From Terriglobia bacterium (GTDB lineage Bacteria > Acidobacteriota > Terriglobia > UBA7540), in assembly GCA_020072905.1 (NCBI GenBank), contig JAIQGB010000091.1:1-12178 (forward strand): a stretch of DNA of 12,178 nucleotides, in the 5' to 3' direction. Below the pieces are notes generated by a model. It saw only the letters and a program-made list of their open reading frames with translations, ran no database searches and was not told the origin of the DNA. The translations under genes were made by a program, and so were the position numbers. Shown here in pieces: positions 1 to 6,293 of this stretch (its first letter is position 1; each line of letters starts with the position of its first letter).

Positions 1-777
1 CTGGTCGCGGTAGGCCTCGACGGAGGTCGCGCCGTGGCGCTTTGACAGGCGCGTGCGGTCCGGCCCGAGAATGAGCGGAAGATGCGCGAAGACCGGCGCC
101 GGCGCGCCCAGCGCCTGGTACATCAGGACCTGCTTCGGCGTGTTCGAGAGGTGGTCTGCGCCGCGCACGACGTGCGTCACACGCATGTCCAGGTCATCGG
201 CCACCACGCCGAGATGGTAGGTGGGGTTTCCGTCCGAGCGCAGCAGAACAAAGTCCTCGATATCGTTGTTTTCGATCTCGATTGTCCCGAAGACCTGGTC
301 CTCGAAACGGGTCTTGCCAGTATCGGGAACTCGAAAGCGAATGGCGAACGGCTCGCCAGCCGTCCGCCGGCCCGCGGCTTGGCCTTCGGGGAGATTGCGG
401 CAGGTGCCGTCGTATTTCCACGGCCGGCGTTCCGCCTCCGCCTTGGCGCGTTTGCCTTGAAGCTCTTCCACCGAGCAGAAACAAGGGTAGGCGTGGCCTG
501 CCCGCTCGAGTTCCGCCGCCATCGCTGGGTAGCGGTCGAGGCGCTCCGATTGATGGAACGGCCCTTCGTCCCAGGTGAGCCCCAGCCATTCCATGCTGCG
601 CAAAATGGCGGTGGTCAATTCGGGTTTCGAGCGGTCCACGTCCGTGTCTTCAATGCGCAGGATGAAGACGCCACCGTGATGCCTCGCAAAGATCCAGTTG
701 TAGAGCGCTGTGCGCGCGCCACCCACGTGCAGGTAACCCGTAGGCGAGGGAGCAAAGCGGACGCGTATCCCGTTCAT
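1..777 (-). CDS. gltX: Glutamyl-tRNA synthetase, N-terminal 259 residues (partial)
   Basis: A class I aminoacyl-tRNA synthetase that charges tRNA-Glu (or tRNA-Glu and tRNA-Gln) with glutamate in the cytoplasm. The reading frame is open from the left window edge to an ATG at 775-777, giving residues 1-259 of a protein that is usually about 470-500 residues long. The N-terminus has the family signature FAPSPTG (8-14), followed by HVGG (17-20, the HIGH motif) and ARTALYNW. The KMSKS-type motif is RLSKRHG (243-249). Cys99, Cys101 and Cys126 match three of the four zinc ligands of E. coli GluRS (CxC-x24-CxH), but the fourth position is Asn128. The ATG was chosen because family similarity starts exactly there; the frame stays open upstream without recognisable homology. 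It lies 133 nt downstream of the TonB receptor gene on the same strand, so shared transcription is possible. The assignment is very secure. Discrimination between tRNA-Glu and tRNA-Gln cannot be judged without the C-terminus. Confidence 0.97.
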   Translation of the reverse strand, partial: MNGIRVRFAPSPTGYLHVGGARTALYNWIFARHHGGVFILRIEDTDVDRSKPELTTAILRSMEWLGLTWDEGPFHQSERLDRYPAMAAELERAGHAYPCFCSVEELQGKRAKAEAERRPWKYDGTCRNLPEGQAAGRRTAGEPFAIRFRVPDTGKTRFEDQVFGTIEIENNDIEDFVLLRSDGNPTYHLGVVADDLDMRVTHVVRGADHLSNTPKQVLMYQALGAPAPVFAHLPLILGPDRTRLSKRHGATSVEAYRDQ

Positions 778-910
778 GAGTTCGAAGGTCCCCAACTTGC
801 CGGCCGCTCTTCTGCGGCCCTGTGTTGAGACGCCAGGCAACCATGCTATGCGATTTCCTCCGGCAAGGCAAAGAAGCGCCGCGCGTCGTTTCCCAGCTTG
901 AACCGGGGGA
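778..910 (-). other. Spacer between TonB receptor and gltX with a short coding-like tail
   Basis: This spacer holds no recognisable gene. On the minus strand a 22-codon frame (914 down to 846) starts at a TTG that overlaps the receptor's stop codon. It reads as a protein-like segment ending LGNDARRFFALPEEIA before TAG. It could be a tiny overlapping gene or the tail of a lost gene, but I do not recognise it. No hairpin followed by a T-run is visible, so the receptor and gltX may share a transcript. Confidence 0.25.
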
Positions 911-3127
911 TCAAAAGTGAAACCGGTAGCGAACCTCCACGCTGAGTTGGCGCGGGTTGACGAAATGCGTGCCGCCGAACGTGTTGCTGTTATCCAGGAG
1001 ATAGCGGCGGTTCGTCAAATTCAGAGCCTGCACCTGCGCCGACCACTTCTCCCCGAAGGACTTCCCGAGCGCCAAATCGGCGGTGGTGTGCGAGGGCAGA
1101 TGGGCTGGGCCGTCGCCATCGAGGAATCCTGACCCGTAGGCGACGCTGCTCGAGACCCAAGTGCGCAGAGGAAGGTCCAACACCACACCGGCACTCAGCG
1201 TGTGGCGCTGATCGTGGTCGAGAAAGTAGGAGCCGCCGCTTTCCGGAGGCGCGAAATCCGTCAGGCCGCCGCTCACCCCACCTTGGCCTTCGACGGTTTG
1301 GCGAGCATAGGCCACGTGCGCTTGGGCGCGCCCCAGGAGCCTCGGCGAGCGCAGCGTCGCTTCCCAACCGCGGATGCGTGCCCTCTGGATCGTTAGGGGA
1401 AAGAAGATGTTGGAATTGCCGAGAGCGTCGTGATCGAAGAAATTCCTCGCCGCGGTGCGGAAGTTCGAGACGTCAATAACCCAGCCATGCGCGGGGACGG
1501 TGAGACCGAATTCATGCTGCTCGTCCCGCTCGCCGCGCAGGGGCAGGAATCCGAAACCCTGGGAGAGCGCCAGCTCCGTCAACGGGCCGGAAACCGTGGA
1601 AAGAGGGGGCGCTTGGTAGTAGCGCCCGTAAAAAGCCCGCAGCATCCAGCCGACCTTCGGGACGCGCAGCGTGGCGCCGAGACGCGGATCAGCGGCAGTC
1701 TCCGCGAGCGATCCCGAGAAGCGCGTAAGCCGCAAGCCGCCGCTCAGGGTGAGCCAGGGCGTGAACTTGTACTGGTCCTCGAGGAAAAGAGCTTCGCGGT
1801 TTCCCCAGAGATTCAGACGCTGATCGAGGGCGAGCCCGCTGCCGTCCGCAGCCGTCAGTCCAAACAGGTTGCTCTCGCGCGCAGCGTATCCTGAAACGCC
1901 GAGGCGAACATTATACTTCCCCCTGACTGCGGAAAACGTCGTTTCGAGACCAACGTACTGCGAGGAGCGATCGTTCCGTGGGATCAGTGGCGTGTCGCCC
2001 GGCCCCCCGGCGTAGTCCGCGCGATTGAAGTGGTAGAAGGGTGAGACGGTCAGAAGGAGTCCGGGCCCGGCGGTGTGGACCCAGGAAAAGTTGACGAAGG
2101 CATCGCGCTCGCGATCGAGATCGCGAATGCCGGAATCCTGCTCCTCCGGCGTGTTGGGAATCTGGTAGTGATCCCTCCGCGCGGAGGTGACGAGACGGAT
2201 CTGGTCCGCCGGCGTAGCGTTGAAGATCAGAGAGGCGAATCCGCCGAAGCCGCTGGCGAGATCGTGCAGCACGTTCGGCACGGGAGTTTCCAAGCCCAAA
2301 TCCGAGCGGTTGGCGTTGAGGCTCGTATAGTAGGCGAAGCGCTCGGTGTGGCTGCCGAAGCTGATCTGATCGTTGGTCGTGTTGAAGTTCCCGTAGCTCG
2401 TCACCAACTCCGCCTCGCGGTTTCGCTCAAAGCCGGAGCGCGTCACCACGTTGAGGACCCCGTAAGCGCGGTCGCCGTACTCGGCCGAGTAACCACCCCG
2501 CTGGATCTCGAGGGTGTCGATATCTTTGGGGTCAAACTGCGGGCCGACGTTTGAGGCGATCTCGTTGTTGGGCACCGGGACACCGTCGATCATCCAAGTC
2601 ACCTGGTGCCCACCGCGAAGGTGGAGCTGATTGTGGACGACGTACGCGCCGGGGACGAAATCCGTGATCATCGCCAGGCTGTTGGTCTGGCTCGCTCCGG
2701 GGGTGCGCGCGATCTGCCGCCGGCTGACCGTGCTCACTGAGGTGGCGGATTCCAGCGCCACCGCCTCCGGCACCTCCTCCACCTGAACGGATTGCCGGAG
2801 CGTAGCAACTCGGAGAGGAAAGTGAAGAATCGGGGCGCTATTCGAGCCCACCGTGATCGGCGCCTCGATGGACTCAAAGCCCGTTGCGGAGATGGCCACC
2901 GTATAGGTGCCCAGCGGAACCGCGTTGAACTCGAATTCGCCTTGCGCATTGCTCTCCGCCGTCCTCGACCAGTCGGAGGTCGCGGCGTGAAGGGTGACGC
3001 TGGCGTGCTGGACCGGTCGGTGTTGAGGATCGTGAACAATCCCCCGCACATTGCTGAAGATCGTCGCGAAGCCCGCCGCAGACGCGACGACAATGGTGAG
3101 TCCGACGAGAAAGGCTCTCTGCCTCAC
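911..3127 (-). CDS. TonB-dependent outer-membrane receptor with CarboxypepD-reg-like N-domain
   Basis: An outer-membrane active transporter that moves a ligand into the periplasm using TonB/ExbBD energy. It has 738 residues. Residues 1-22 are a hydrophobic export signal. Residues about 26-105 form a carboxypeptidase-regulatory-like beta-sandwich (V-RG-V-D-P, then G-F-F-A-V-P-GTYTV, then ATGF). Residues about 115-240 are the plug, with the conserved LHLRGGHQVTWMIDGVPVPNN stretch and a YSAEYGDRAYGVLNVVTRSG end. The rest is a 22-strand-type barrel ending in an aromatic residue (YRFHF), as expected for Bam insertion. The start codon is GTG (3125-3127) with a G-rich tract just upstream, and it gives a sensible signal peptide. 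The substrate is unknown. The gene follows, 133 nt downstream, a small exported Cys/His/Met-rich protein on the same strand, so a metal (copper-type) ligand is a reasonable inference but unproven. Receptors with this N-domain are abundant in Acidobacteriota and Bacteroidota. Confidence 0.93.
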   Translation of the reverse strand: MRQRAFLVGLTIVVASAAGFATIFSNVRGIVHDPQHRPVQHASVTLHAATSDWSRTAESNAQGEFEFNAVPLGTYTVAISATGFESIEAPITVGSNSAPILHFPLRVATLRQSVQVEEVPEAVALESATSVSTVSRRQIARTPGASQTNSLAMITDFVPGAYVVHNQLHLRGGHQVTWMIDGVPVPNNEIASNVGPQFDPKDIDTLEIQRGGYSAEYGDRAYGVLNVVTRSGFERNREAELVTSYGNFNTTNDQISFGSHTERFAYYTSLNANRSDLGLETPVPNVLHDLASGFGGFASLIFNATPADQIRLVTSARRDHYQIPNTPEEQDSGIRDLDRERDAFVNFSWVHTAGPGLLLTVSPFYHFNRADYAGGPGDTPLIPRNDRSSQYVGLETTFSAVRGKYNVRLGVSGYAARESNLFGLTAADGSGLALDQRLNLWGNREALFLEDQYKFTPWLTLSGGLRLTRFSGSLAETAADPRLGATLRVPKVGWMLRAFYGRYYQAPPLSTVSGPLTELALSQGFGFLPLRGERDEQHEFGLTVPAHGWVIDVSNFRTAARNFFDHDALGNSNIFFPLTIQRARIRGWEATLRSPRLLGRAQAHVAYARQTVEGQGGVSGGLTDFAPPESGGSYFLDHDQRHTLSAGVVLDLPLRTWVSSSVAYGSGFLDGDGPAHLPSHTTADLALGKSFGEKWSAQVQALNLTNRRYLLDNSNTFGGTHFVNPRQLSVEVRYRFHF

Positions 3128-3260
3128 AAAAACCCCCAGAGGGAAAGGTACCGGCCTGTGCCCCGGCGGAGCCGCGGAGCGCTGTTGCTTGTGGGATGAA
3201 GCCTGACCGCAGGCCCCCAGATCGAGGGGGCACGCACCGGTTTCGATGCAGAATGAGGGT
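3128..3260 (-). other. Structured spacer between Cys/His-rich gene and TonB receptor
   Basis: A 133-nt spacer lies inside the probable two-gene unit. It holds a perfect 6-bp G/C stem (GCCCCC at 3213-3218 paired with GGGGGC at 3226-3231, 7-nt loop), 29 nt after the upstream gene's stop. No T-run follows on the minus strand, so a classical intrinsic terminator is not supported. A partial attenuator or an RNA-stabilising hairpin would fit. I looked for cobalamin-riboswitch landmarks and did not find them. Confidence 0.35.
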
Positions 3261-3620
3261 TCAGGCGATGAGGCGCGGCGGCGGGTCTGGAGGGCGTGAC
3301 GAAAACCAGGGGAGGTTCAGCGAGCAAGGCGCGCTGGCAAGCTTGCGCGACGGAAGCAGGTGTTGCAGCCGATGCTCCACAGGGACGAAAACCAGGTTGC
3401 CAAATTGCCTCCCGGCGAAAGCATCGCTGGATTCAAGCAGGCATTTCCCGCCACTGGCCATGGCGCACATCGGAGCATGGCCCGTGCTGTGGACATGGCC
3501 TGGGCAGGTGCACGCGGCGGGTGGGCAGGCGCAGGACTCGAGCGGCGCCCCCTTTGTTGCCCAGCGCAGGGACGGCGCGAGGAACGACATCGCGAGAAGA
3601 ATGGCGAGAAGGAAACGCAT
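3261..3620 (-). CDS. Small exported Cys/His/Met-rich protein, putative metal binding
   Basis: A 119-residue protein with a clear N-terminal export signal (hydrophobic residues 3-18). A dense cluster of possible metal ligands follows: Cys30, Cys32, Cys37, Cys39, His42, His44, His48, Met51, Cys52, Met54 and Cys60, arranged as CxC-x4-CxC-x2-HxH-x3-H-x2-MC-x-M. The C-terminal third is Pro-rich. The function is not established. The ligand set and the position directly upstream of a TonB-dependent receptor on the same strand suggest a periplasmic or lipid-free surface factor for metal (perhaps copper) sensing, chelation or delivery; this is inference. From memory, similar short proteins occur in front of TonB receptors in Acidobacteriota, but no database was searched. 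Expression is probably driven by the promoter at 3663-3691, giving a leader of roughly 35 nt. The Shine-Dalgarno match is weak. The overlapping plus-strand frames show no protein-like features. Confidence 0.72.
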   Translation of the reverse strand: MRFLLAILLAMSFLAPSLRWATKGAPLESCACPPAACTCPGHVHSTGHAPMCAMASGGKCLLESSDAFAGRQFGNLVFVPVEHRLQHLLPSRKLASAPCSLNLPWFSSRPPDPPPRLIA

Positions 3621-3662
3621 TTGGATTTGCCGGTCTCTCAGCCCTGCGGCCAGTAGAATCCC

Positions 3663-3691
3663 ATTTTAACTGAAGCGCACGCATGGGGCAA
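3663..3691 (-). promoter_or_regulatory. Sigma70-like promoter of the Cys/His-rich gene
   Basis: On the minus strand, TTGCCC (3686-3691) and TAAAAT (3663-3668) are separated by exactly 17 nt. The -10 matches consensus at 5 of 6 positions and the -35 at 4 of 6. It lies 43 nt upstream of the ATG at 3618-3620, so the predicted start of transcription leaves a leader of about 35 nt. The direct repeats at 3691-3715 abut its -35. Confidence 0.55.
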
Positions 3692-3715
3692 CATTTTGCG
3701 ATGGACATTTTGCGA
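3691..3715. promoter_or_regulatory. Two 11-bp direct repeats, candidate operator
   Basis: ACATTTTGCGA occurs at 3691-3701 and again at 3705-3715, a 14-bp period (13 of 14 positions identical counting TGG/CGG). The pair begins at the last base of the -35 element of the divergent Cys/His-rich gene and extends upstream of it, a typical activator position. The regulator is unknown. Confidence 0.45.
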
Positions 3716-3727
3716 CGGGCCGTCGCA
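3711..3727. repeat. 17-bp perfect palindrome (8+1+8)
   Basis: TGCGACGG, a central G, then CCGTCGCA. It overlaps the second direct repeat by five bases, so it may be part of the same protein-binding region upstream of the Cys/His-rich gene. Confidence 0.45.
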
Positions 3728-3757
3728 GCCGTGCGCGAGAAATGCCGGAAGCGAAAG

Positions 3758-3795
3758 CCCCTGGCGGCAGACTAGGAGGAGCCTGCCGCCAGGGG
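3758..3795. repeat. 13-bp perfect inverted repeat with a purine-rich 12-nt loop
   Basis: CCCCTGGCGGCAG (3758-3770) pairs perfectly with CTGCCGCCAGGGG (3783-3795). The 12-nt loop contains AGGAGGA on the plus strand, and therefore TCCTCCT on the minus strand. Neither side is followed by a T-run, so it is not a standard intrinsic terminator. It could be a REP-like dispersed palindrome or a structured non-coding element between the divergent genes. Confidence 0.6.
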
Positions 3796-4082
3796 TGACA
3801 GCGCCACGACGCGTTTGGAGGGGGTTTAGGAATGGCGCTGTTCCAGATGCACTCGCCTGTATCTCTATTCGGCGGTTGCGCGATGCGACTTGAAGGGTTT
3901 TGAGAGGACCCCCTCTCGCCCTGCTGGGACGGCACGCGCTCGAGGCATTGCTGCGCGCCGCGCGGAGGGGTGCCCGCGATGTGTCAACGGGCCTGCCTGA
4001 ACGGAGCGCGGAAGCTGTGTTATCGCCGCCATAAAATAGATTTGGCCAAAGTTTTTTTATCACTGCCAGAAATTCTATTTGC
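3796..4082. other. Intergenic region between divergent genes, no gene seen
   Basis: With the flanking elements this forms a 575-nt region (3621-4195) between the divergent Cys/His-rich and porin genes. The part around 4028-4070 is clearly AT-rich against the window, as expected near a promoter. A minus-strand frame across 3638-4219 has no protein-like character and was rejected. Confidence 0.5.
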
Positions 4083-4111
4083 TTGACGAAAAATCTTCCG
4101 AACTCTAGTGT
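4083..4111 (+). promoter_or_regulatory. Candidate sigma70 promoter of the porin gene
   Basis: TTGACG (4083-4088), a 17-nt spacer, then TAGTGT (4106-4111), next to an AT-rich tract. The -35 is good (5 of 6) and the -10 is poor (3 of 6), so this is only a candidate. It would give a leader of roughly 75-80 nt to the ATG at 4196. Confidence 0.35.
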
Positions 4112-4195
4112 CGAATTGCTGGTCGTTGGGGTCAACACAATCGTGCGAGGCACGGTCCGGGTCTGACCTCGGGGGAGAAAGCGAAATGCAACACC

Positions 4196-5554
4196 ATGAG
4201 GGGACTTCGTTACACCCAATGGGTCGTGACGGGCTTTTGTTTGTGGATTTTGGTTTCTTCGGGACTCAGGGCTCAGAATAGCGATTCTTCAGCAGGGACT
4301 AACGAGCAACTTCGCCAGCGGCTGGAAGATTTGCAGAAGCAGATGAACCAGTTGCAGGACGAACTGGCACGGGTGCAGCGCGAACTGAAGGAGTCGAAAT
4401 CTGCGCCGAGCCCCGCCAGTGCGCCGGCTCCGGTCGCGGCGCCGGAGACCGCGCCGGCTTCCTCGCTCGCGCCCAGCGCTGAAGCAGCGGCTTCGAAGTC
4501 CTCACCGAACGCCCTGCAGTCTGTTCTGGGATCGACGAGCCTGAGCGGGTTCATGGACGGCTACTACGGGTACAACTTCAATCAGCCGCACGATCGGCTG
4601 AGCAGCTACCGGGCGTTCGACGGGCCTTCCAACCAGTTCGGGCTCAACATGATTGAGCTGATCCTCGACAAGACTCCGGACGCGGCGAACAGCCGCCTAG
4701 GCTTCCGTCTGGCGCTTGGCTACGGGCAGGCGATGAACGTCGTAAACTCCAGTGATCCGGGCGGCCTCGGTTTCGCGCAATACCTCAAGGAAGCTTACTT
4801 TTCCTATCTCGCTCCGGTGGGCAAGAACGGCCTGCAACTGGACTTCGGGAAGTTCGTTACGCCGCACGGTGCCGAAGTGATTGAGACGAAGGACAACTGG
4901 AATTATTCCCGAGGCCTCCTCTTCACTTACGCCATTCCTTTCTACCATTTCGGCTTGCGGACGAAATACACCTTCAACAGCAAGTATGCACTGAGCGGGT
5001 TCCTGGTCAACGGCTGGAACAACATCGTCGACAACAACACCGGCAAAACCTACGGTGTGACCTTCAACTGGAACCCGCACAAGAAATTCGGCCTCGCCCA
5101 GGGTTACATGGCCGGTCCGGAGCAGACGGGGATCAATCAGAATTGGCGCCAGTTGAGCGACACGGTTGTGACGATTTCGCCGACCGATAAGCTGACGTTC
5201 CTCCTCAATTACGACTACGGACGTGGCGACCGGATCGGCGGCCTGCTCAACCCGGTCTCCTGGCAGGGGTGGGCGGGCTACGCACGCTACGCGTTTGACG
5301 AGCGCAATGCCATTGCGCTGCGCTACGAGTGGTTCGACGACCCGAACGGCTTCACAACCGGCGCAGGGCAACAGCTCAAGGAATTCACCGGGACGGTCGA
5401 GCGGCGCGTCGCGCACCATCTGCTGACGCGCTTGGAATACCGCTACGACTATTCCAATCAAGCGACGTTCGTAAAGGGCGACCGGCCGGCGGGCGGCCAG
5501 AATACGGTTGCCGCTGGGCTGATCTACACATTCGACACGCGGGAATCGCCGTAA
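4196..5554 (+). CDS. Outer-membrane beta-barrel porin, BBP2 (OmpL-like) type
   Basis: A 452-residue outer-membrane channel protein. Residues 1-26 are a signal peptide ending near LRAQ. Residues about 34-68 form a heptad-rich coiled coil (QLRQRLEDLQKQMNQLQDEL), probably periplasmic or trimerising. Residues about 69-105 are an Ala/Pro/Ser linker. From about 112 on, an amphipathic barrel begins at LSGFMDGYYGYNFNQP, with repeated aromatic-girdle strands and an ending LIYTFDTRESP. This layout and the GFxDGYYGYNFN start match the putative beta-barrel porin-2 family. It is followed on the same strand by a small membrane protein, a P-II gene and an Amt transporter, so its substrate is plausibly ammonium or another small nitrogen compound; this is inference from context. 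The GGGGGAG tract upstream is rather far (about 20 nt) from the ATG, but this start gives the best signal peptide. Confidence 0.87.
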   Translation: MRGLRYTQWVVTGFCLWILVSSGLRAQNSDSSAGTNEQLRQRLEDLQKQMNQLQDELARVQRELKESKSAPSPASAPAPVAAPETAPASSLAPSAEAAASKSSPNALQSVLGSTSLSGFMDGYYGYNFNQPHDRLSSYRAFDGPSNQFGLNMIELILDKTPDAANSRLGFRLALGYGQAMNVVNSSDPGGLGFAQYLKEAYFSYLAPVGKNGLQLDFGKFVTPHGAEVIETKDNWNYSRGLLFTYAIPFYHFGLRTKYTFNSKYALSGFLVNGWNNIVDNNTGKTYGVTFNWNPHKKFGLAQGYMAGPEQTGINQNWRQLSDTVVTISPTDKLTFLLNYDYGRGDRIGGLLNPVSWQGWAGYARYAFDERNAIALRYEWFDDPNGFTTGAGQQLKEFTGTVERRVAHHLLTRLEYRYDYSNQATFVKGDRPAGGQNTVAAGLIYTFDTRESP

Positions 5555-5621
5555 GTCAAACCCCGCGGGCGCACAGGGCTTGACCCGAAGTAGGGAAGAG
5601 CAAGGGATGACGGCGGGTGTG

Positions 5622-5649
5622 GGAGCCGACGCCTTCCGGCTGCGGCTCC
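5622..5649 (+). terminator. Possible hairpin after the porin gene
   Basis: GGAGCCG (5622-5628) pairs with CGGCTCC (5643-5649) across a 14-nt loop, about 68 nt after the porin stop. There is no T-run, so it is at most a weak or Rho-assisted terminator or an mRNA 3' end stabiliser. Confidence 0.25.
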
Positions 5650-5715
5650 ACCCCGACGAGTTGGCGCTGTACTTCGACTTACAAGAGCACAAGCCCGGAT
5701 GAAGGATCGAGGATT

Positions 5716-5810
5716 CAGGGGCTAGGCGCTGTCGGTCCGGCCCCTGTTCCGACCAGTTGGTCGGTACTTTGCGGCTGTCCCTCATCTTGGATCCCAGAAT
5801 CCCAATTCTG
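5716..5810 (+). promoter_or_regulatory. Three successive hairpins, candidate structured leader
   Basis: Three perfect inverted repeats follow one another. CAGGGGC/GCCCCTG lies at 5716-5722/5740-5746. CCGACCA-GT-TGGTCGG lies at 5749-5764. CAGAAT-CCCA-ATTCTG lies at 5795-5810. The last ends six bases before the Shine-Dalgarno sequence of the 53-codon gene. They could be an RNA leader controlling that gene, or an operator (the 16-bp palindrome) combined with the porin's 3' end. No known riboswitch class was recognised. Confidence 0.4.
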
Positions 5811-5827
5811 TCCTTCGGAGGTTTTGA

Positions 5828-5989
5828 ATGGCGGCAAATCGGCAGCAGGGAACTTACTTGGCGGCTTTCATGGCTGGATTCACGGTTTTACCCGCCGGGC
5901 TGATCGCCTTGTCGAGTCACCCCATCATCGGCGTCATCCTTACGCTTTCGGGCATGGCACTGATGATTCAGTCGCTCGCGGGCTTCTAG
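5828..5989 (+). CDS. Small two-helix membrane protein (53 aa), unknown function
   Basis: ATG at 5828 is preceded by a strong Shine-Dalgarno sequence, GGAGG (5817-5821), with a 6-nt spacer, and the frame closes with TAG at 5987-5989. The product is short, basic at the N-terminus (MAANRQQG) and then almost entirely hydrophobic. One helix covers about residues 10-30 (TYLAAFMAGFTVLPAGLIAL). A short turn with Ser-Ser-His-Pro follows, then a second helix at about 33-53 (IIGVILTLSGMALMIQSLAGF). I do not recognise the family. It sits between the porin and the P-II/Amt genes on the same strand, has its own structured upstream region, and may be an inner-membrane accessory of the ammonium system; that role is inference. 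The strong ribosome site, the clean topology and the lack of a better frame support a real gene despite its size. Confidence 0.65.
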   Translation: MAANRQQGTYLAAFMAGFTVLPAGLIALSSHPIIGVILTLSGMALMIQSLAGF

Positions 5990-6005
5990 CGGATCAAACA
6001 CTTTG

Positions 6006-6028
6006 AGTTCACGCCGAAAAGCTGAACT
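6006..6028 (+). terminator. Hairpin just after the small membrane protein gene
   Basis: AGTTCA (6006-6011) pairs with TGAACT (6023-6028), and an inner GC/GC pair extends the stem. It starts 16 nt after the TAG. No T-run follows, so it is more likely an mRNA-processing or stability element than a full terminator. Confidence 0.3.
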
Positions 6029-6280
6029 GCCATGCCGGACGTAGGAAGAACGGACGGGGGGACGCAGGAGAGAGATTGGGGAGGGGTTGCGGAATGCGAA
6101 CCCTGTGGACAGAACCGAAAGAGGTAGTGGACATGCAGAGAATGGAGTTGTTGGTTGGGGCTAACCGCCGGCAGTCAGGTTTCGCTATGCGGGCTCACGG
6201 CCTGGGCGGAGAATCAATCCCGGCCAACGACCAGCACCCAGGCCACGCCCGCGCCAACATTCGATATTCCGCACTCAATT
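6029..6280 (+). other. Spacer before the P-II gene, no convincing gene
   Basis: The full gap from 5990 to 6293 is 304 nt. One plus-strand frame (from about 6076, or ATG 6094, to 6297) crosses it and overlaps the P-II start codon, but its composition is not protein-like and it was not accepted. I looked for a sigma54 -24/-12 promoter (GG-N10-GC with TTGC) because of the nitrogen context. The nearest candidate, around 6077-6091, does not have the correct GG spacing. Confidence 0.35.
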
Positions 6281-6293
6281 ACGGAGGTTCGCA

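Noticed and set aside
3638..4219. Minus-strand open frame of 193 codons between the divergent genes
   Set aside because: It covers promoter elements, the 13-bp inverted repeat and an AT-rich tract. Its composition is Arg/Pro/Ser-rich with no domain or signal, and it overlaps the porin start.
4697..5785. Minus-strand open frame (362 codons) opposite the porin
   Set aside because: It has no recognisable motifs. The plus-strand barrel protein has a signal peptide, a coiled coil and a continuous strand pattern.
6077..6091. Possible sigma54 promoter (TTGGGGAGGGGTTGC) ahead of P-II
   Set aside because: The GG and GC elements are not at the required 10-nt spacing and the -24 box lacks TGGCAC.
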